Below, one piece after another: positions 60,401 through 64,000 of a stretch of DNA of 64,000 nt. Source of the DNA: Tubiluchus corallicola (lineage: Eukaryota > Priapulida > Priapulimorpha > Priapulimorphida > Tubiluchidae); NCBI GenBank assembly GCA_030141605.1, contig JAQGDQ010000168.1, positions 248,001 through 312,000 of the forward strand. Reading direction: 5' to 3'. The translations under genes and the position numbers were made by a program. Under the pieces are notes generated by a model that worked only from the letters and a program-made list of their open reading frames with translations, made no database searches and was not told the origin of the DNA. The number at the start of each line of letters is the position of its first letter. Within the stretch, counting starts at the first letter, position 1.

Positions 60401-63400
60401 CTATCTGCGAAAAAGAATATTCACTCGAACCAGGAGGAATTGGTTTTATGTAAGTTCTATCTACTGAACTTTGTCACACGTTTTTAGAAAGTACCTACTA
60501 CCGATTTTTATTTACTACAAAAACAAGTTTACGGCGCGTTCATACTAGCGAGTTTTCTCTCGCGAATTCTGTCTGGGAGTAAACTCGCACGTGTGAACGA
60601 GAACTGCCATGAGTTTTGCCAACTGACGCATACTGTCGGGGAGAACTGGCAGCAAATCTAGAAGAGTTTGAAAAAACTTGCCGACAGAACTCGCAAAGCC
60701 GTTCACACTTGCGAGTTTACTCTTAGAGAGAAAACTCGCTAGTCAGAACCCGCCGTTATGTTTATAGTAAAACTAGATCAGAAAAAGTCATACGTAGAAA
60801 CAATGTGTATAAATATTAGTGACAAAGAATAAAGTCTAGGATCAAACCTGTCGCCTAGGGTACTCCTAATCTCTGACTATTCTTAGTATTTCTACTGGCT
60901 TGACCATTTGAAACTGCCCACAAACAGACTTTATGTTGACCCTTAGCTTGACTACTTATTCCGGGCACTAATTCGTGTGGCAGTTTAAACAAACAGTGTC
61001 ACAAATCATCACGTAGAATATCACGTATTGGTTTTGAACTGGCTTTACTTTACATTTTTACATTTTTATTACATTTTTATAATTTTTGTTCATTTAAAAG
61101 GCCTGTACGTTACTTGAAATGTAGTATTCGTTTTATTCTTGACCTTTTTGTGAAATTTGGGTCATGAAGATGTGTGTTCTCCCAAAATTTAGTTTGAATT
61201 TGCTCCAAAATCTTCGGAAAGTGACATTACTACGTTGTAGCAGCTCCTTGAAAACCGCATCACTTCGCTGGCATTGAATTTGTAAAGTAGTTCTGGTGTT
61301 GATTAACAATTTGAAGAATGAAAAACTTCTTTTAAACTGACTTACAAAAAATGAAAAGCCACAAGCTCTCTCGCAAGAACAAAATAATACAAAAACTGAT
61401 TCCCGTTTGTTTGAACTAAGATTGTTTCATAAGACAAACACTAGCACGATCGGAAGCACAGTTCTGGACTAACTAATACTTTTTGTAGCCCTATTTAGCG
61501 ACTAAAATGTGAAAAATGAACTTCTTGACTTACTTGAGAAATAATGCCTTTATGCCAAATTTTCTCTTATATAAACCTTTAGAAATCTTAATTAGTGCAT
61601 TTTCTTTTTACATTTTTGGGTTACATTCAAACTTCCTAAATTAAACTTCAAATCAGTAGATCATAATGACGTCACTGTCTCTCAGTATACCAAAAAAAAG
61701 AAATAAAATAGAGTTTCTACGTCCATTTGACGCCTTTACACGTGTGATTTTGATATATCAGGTGGCACAACAACGTACCGTAGTTTTCAAAATGATATGA
61801 CAAGAAGAAATTAACGGAATTGCTTGAAACTCACTGATGTTAGAAACGATTATATGTGTATCAACAACAAAAAGTTTGTGTCATTTTCTTTAAGTTTTTC
61901 CAAAGATATTTTAAAGCAACAAGTGAAAAAGTAAATAACGTAAAATTTTTTATACCTAATATTAAAATTTGCAGCATGTGCTCTATTATCTATCATTTTC
62001 AAAGCAAACTAGATGGAGGTATTTCTTCCTACAGCTGATACAGTTTCTCAATGCTTTAAGGGGTAGTAACATTTGGTCCTAGCACTCAGCAATTTTTGCC
62101 TATACTTTCTCTGCATCAAATGGCTCTGCGCGGTCGTCACACACTTTCTCTTTAAAGTAAACCTCGGACCCAATCTTGAACCGTAGGTCAAACAATCTAC
62201 TTTTTAAAGTATTGAAAAGAAACATACTGTTTTTTCAAAAAAGAATTACGTGAAAGAATTATTACTACACAAAAATACAATATAGCGTTCATGCCACTAG
62301 TTCTTCACTGTTACTCGCAATTCACCATCAGCGCCTGTATTTCAGAAACGCATTGCACAAAAAATAGGTGCTGTGCCTCTCAGTTTAGATGTGTTAGTTT
62401 GTGACGAACTACACACGTTCGACAGCTCATGCGTGAGCACAGTGGTAAATTTGAAATTTGAATTTTTATCTTAAAACTTGCCTAGTTTTACTACAACACA
62501 CTGAATCTCTTGCAATAGCACTGTACTTCAATTTTCGCTTTCGCAAACACGTGCAACACGCTCGTGGAATATTTTTGATGTTGAAAATTATGTTAGTTTG
62601 TGATGTCATCAATAGTTGGGCTCGCCCGCCGTTAATTAAATTTTTAATCTATTATTTAATTATCAGAAACGCTTTTGCAGTATTATTTGTGTTAAAATGT
62701 ATACGTTTTGTCGGACTCGAAAATGGGGTAGTATATGAAAAATTCCAGGTACCGCAGTCCAGACCATTAGGTTTTATTTTTATTAATAATTTTTTATCGG
62801 TGCTAATTTTTTGTGATGAATACCATACTTTTATAACATTGTTGATTTGATTCCTTTATTGATTTGCTGCCTGTATTGAGTGCTTCAGCATTTATACCTC
62901 AACGTGGCTGTTTTTCAATAAATGATTACATTTTAACATTTAAAATCTTAAAAGCTGCTAAAACTATAAACCTGTATCTCTCAAGCTAAGTTTGTAGAGT
63001 CCTTGCTTCTAATATTATTGCACTCTAAACTTTGGCACATTTTCTGTGCTACCAGATATATTCTTGAAGTTTTAAGTTCACAAAATAAGGAGTCCTGATA
63101 ATGGCGACTAAGTAAATGAAAAATGTGACAGAAAACTGTGTCTTTTTTATACACCAGCTTTTTACCACATTACTGATAATTTATAGTTTATCTTCAGTTG
63201 CTCTACAGTTATTCTGTACATTCCTATCGTTTTTAGGTGTTTTTGAAAGAAATGTACCAGATCATATTAGATTGTCAAAAAATGTCTTTACACTAATGTA
63301 TAAAACGCCAACACTGAATTATTAGTACATTTATATTTCAGCTGTGTTGCTGCTGTATTTCTCATCTTGATAGTAATCGGCACCATTTGCGATATCTATG

Positions 63401-63742
63401 TATATCAGCCTTCTCTGGCAAAAACGTCTGCAAAATTTCCATCAAATTTAACGAACGTGACATCCTTCTCATCTGGTGACTCAAGAAATGATATTTCTGC
63501 ACGTGTGGGAGAATTCAAAATTTCAACTGATTTGTTCAAATCAAAAACATCTACCAATCAAATAAACGAGATGTTACCTTCGGGTGTTCCGATAAATCAC
63601 AATGGACCTTCAACTTTTGCACATGTTAATAAAGTTGTGCCAAATGCAGATAATGTTGCCAATGGAATACCAAAGTATGTAGATCCAATGGTAAGGAAGG
63701 AATCCATAACTGCAGACAAGAAGGATAAGAAAAACCCAGCAG
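57102..63742 (+). CDS. NRF-domain membrane acyltransferase, 5' part (5 exons, runs off window)
   Basis: Five exons join in phase: 57102-57450, 57982-58145, 59166-59298, 60368-60449 and 63342-63742, giving about 376 codons. Order: signal peptide (residues 1-24); a helical luminal segment; then the nose-resistant-to-fluoxetine N-terminal domain with C-x(19)-ELWAFSFLDAMGKPESG, WLGSYELC, FGTKSC and GICIPDSCS. A first membrane segment follows (CVAAVFLILIVIGTICDIYVY) and a long hydrophilic loop. In this family (NRF-6, NDG-4 and relatives) a multi-pass acyltransferase-3 domain follows; here it would lie beyond the window. C. elegans members affect lipid transport and drug response. If the last donor is not used, the frame ends at 63768. 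Confidence 0.85.
57982..58145 (+). CDS. NRF-like exon 2 (LDAxGK core)
   Basis: Acceptor ttttctcag|, donor aag|gtaatg, phase 1 in and 0 out. LDAMGKPESG, WLGSYELC and FGTKSC are hallmark blocks of the NRF domain. The antisense frame at 57959-58222 is longer but is only a shadow. Confidence 0.93.
59166..59298 (+). CDS. NRF-like exon 3 (GICIPDSCS)
   Basis: Acceptor tttttaaag|, donor caat|gtaggt, phase 0 in and 1 out. GICIPDSCSA matches the G-[IV]-C-[LV]-P-x-[ST]-C block that closes the domain. Confidence 0.85.
60368..60449 (+). CDS. NRF-like exon 4
   Basis: Acceptor tttttacag|, donor ttat|gtaagt, phase 1 in and 2 out. The short segment with FPICEKEYSLEPGG has the cysteine and acidic run normally preceding the first membrane segment. 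Confidence 0.75.
60531..60756. mobile_element. Foldback MITE-like element, 226 bp
   Basis: Long inverted arms: acggcgcgttcatactagcg...gtaaactcgcacgtgtgaac on the left and the complement on the right, ending cgccgt. The arms exceed 65 bp. No coding capacity. It sits 81 bp after NRF-like exon 4, in the intron. Confidence 0.8.
60760..62160 (+). other. NRF-like intron 4, unremarkable part
   Basis: AT-rich, with no exon, repeat or domain that I can support. Confidence 0.5.
62165..62745 (+). repeat. Dispersed repeat family A, copy 3
   Basis: Closest to copy 2 in the last 300 bp. It retains the segment missing from copy 2 but lacks a ctagttagacgggcactag word. The open frame 62458-62847 runs past the repeat end. 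It lies in NRF-like intron 4. Confidence 0.85.
63342..63742 (+). CDS. NRF-like exon 5 (TM1 and loop)
   Basis: Acceptor tatttcag|, donor gcag|gtaaaa, phase 2 in and 1 out. It begins with a membrane segment (AAVFLILIVIGTICDIYVY) carrying the family GT-x-x-D motif, then a Ser/Asn/Lys-rich loop of about 110 residues. In-frame read-through would stop at 63768. Confidence 0.88.
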
Positions 63743-64000
63743 GTAAAAGGCCCGATAGGCTCATATGAAATGTCATTTAAACTTGATATGATTAAGGCAT
63801 TTAAGTTGGTCCTGTGATGAGCACGTACCACATTTCTTAACATTAATTAACGTTTTGTGGATTTAGTTGAAGTTTACGTACATTTACCATATACCTCTTA
63901 TAAAAATGGTGCGTCAAATAGAAATACAATAAACTATATTAGGATGCTTCTAAAATGAAAAAACGCCAGAATACAATTTTGCCAACTATTCTTAACTTGT
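63743..64000 (+). other. Start of NRF-like intron 5, or alternative 3' UTR
   Basis: AATAAA at 63928-63933 lies 160 bp past the read-through stop and could end a short transcript. Otherwise the interval is intron. Confidence 0.4.

Overview
This is AT-rich, intron-rich animal nuclear DNA. It shows GT-AG splicing, introns of 0.1 to 13 kb, abundant simple-sequence arrays, decayed non-LTR retrotransposons and small foldback elements. The gene content (a Cache-domain class C receptor of the GPR158/GPR179 type, a nose-resistant-to-fluoxetine (NRF) type acyltransferase, an intronless rhodopsin-class receptor and a glycine-rich secreted-type protein) fits a marine or other invertebrate. I cannot name the phylum from the sequence. 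There is no sign of bacterial operons, phage or CRISPR.

Layout. 1-1.6 kb: the last exon of a glycine/tyrosine-rich protein. 2.5-37.7 kb: one plus-strand gene of 13 exons that I assembled by splice sites and reading phase. It encodes a 686-residue GPR158-like receptor: signal peptide, Cache-type ectodomain, cysteine-rich EGF-like stalk, seven membrane segments and a short tail. Its introns hold retrotransposon fragments, a tandem duplication, foldback elements, tRNA-like segments and microsatellites. 37.7-46.7 kb: no recognisable gene; a 422-bp GA tract, other simple repeats and a GC-richer island. 46.9-48.1 kb, minus strand: an intronless class A (rhodopsin-like) GPCR of 384 residues. 48.6-56.9 kb: a retrotransposon tail, large trinucleotide and tetranucleotide arrays, a 47-bp minisatellite and a dispersed repeat. 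57.1 kb to the right edge: the first five coding exons of an NRF-domain membrane acyltransferase, which continues outside the window.

The genes show no operon-like relationship. Two encode predicted cell-surface receptors, one a predicted multi-pass acyltransferase and one a secreted-type structural protein. The most informative results are the two exon-by-exon gene models, because no single open frame shows either protein whole. The most notable repeat result is a three-copy dispersed family of about 550 bp whose copies share an uninterrupted reading frame.
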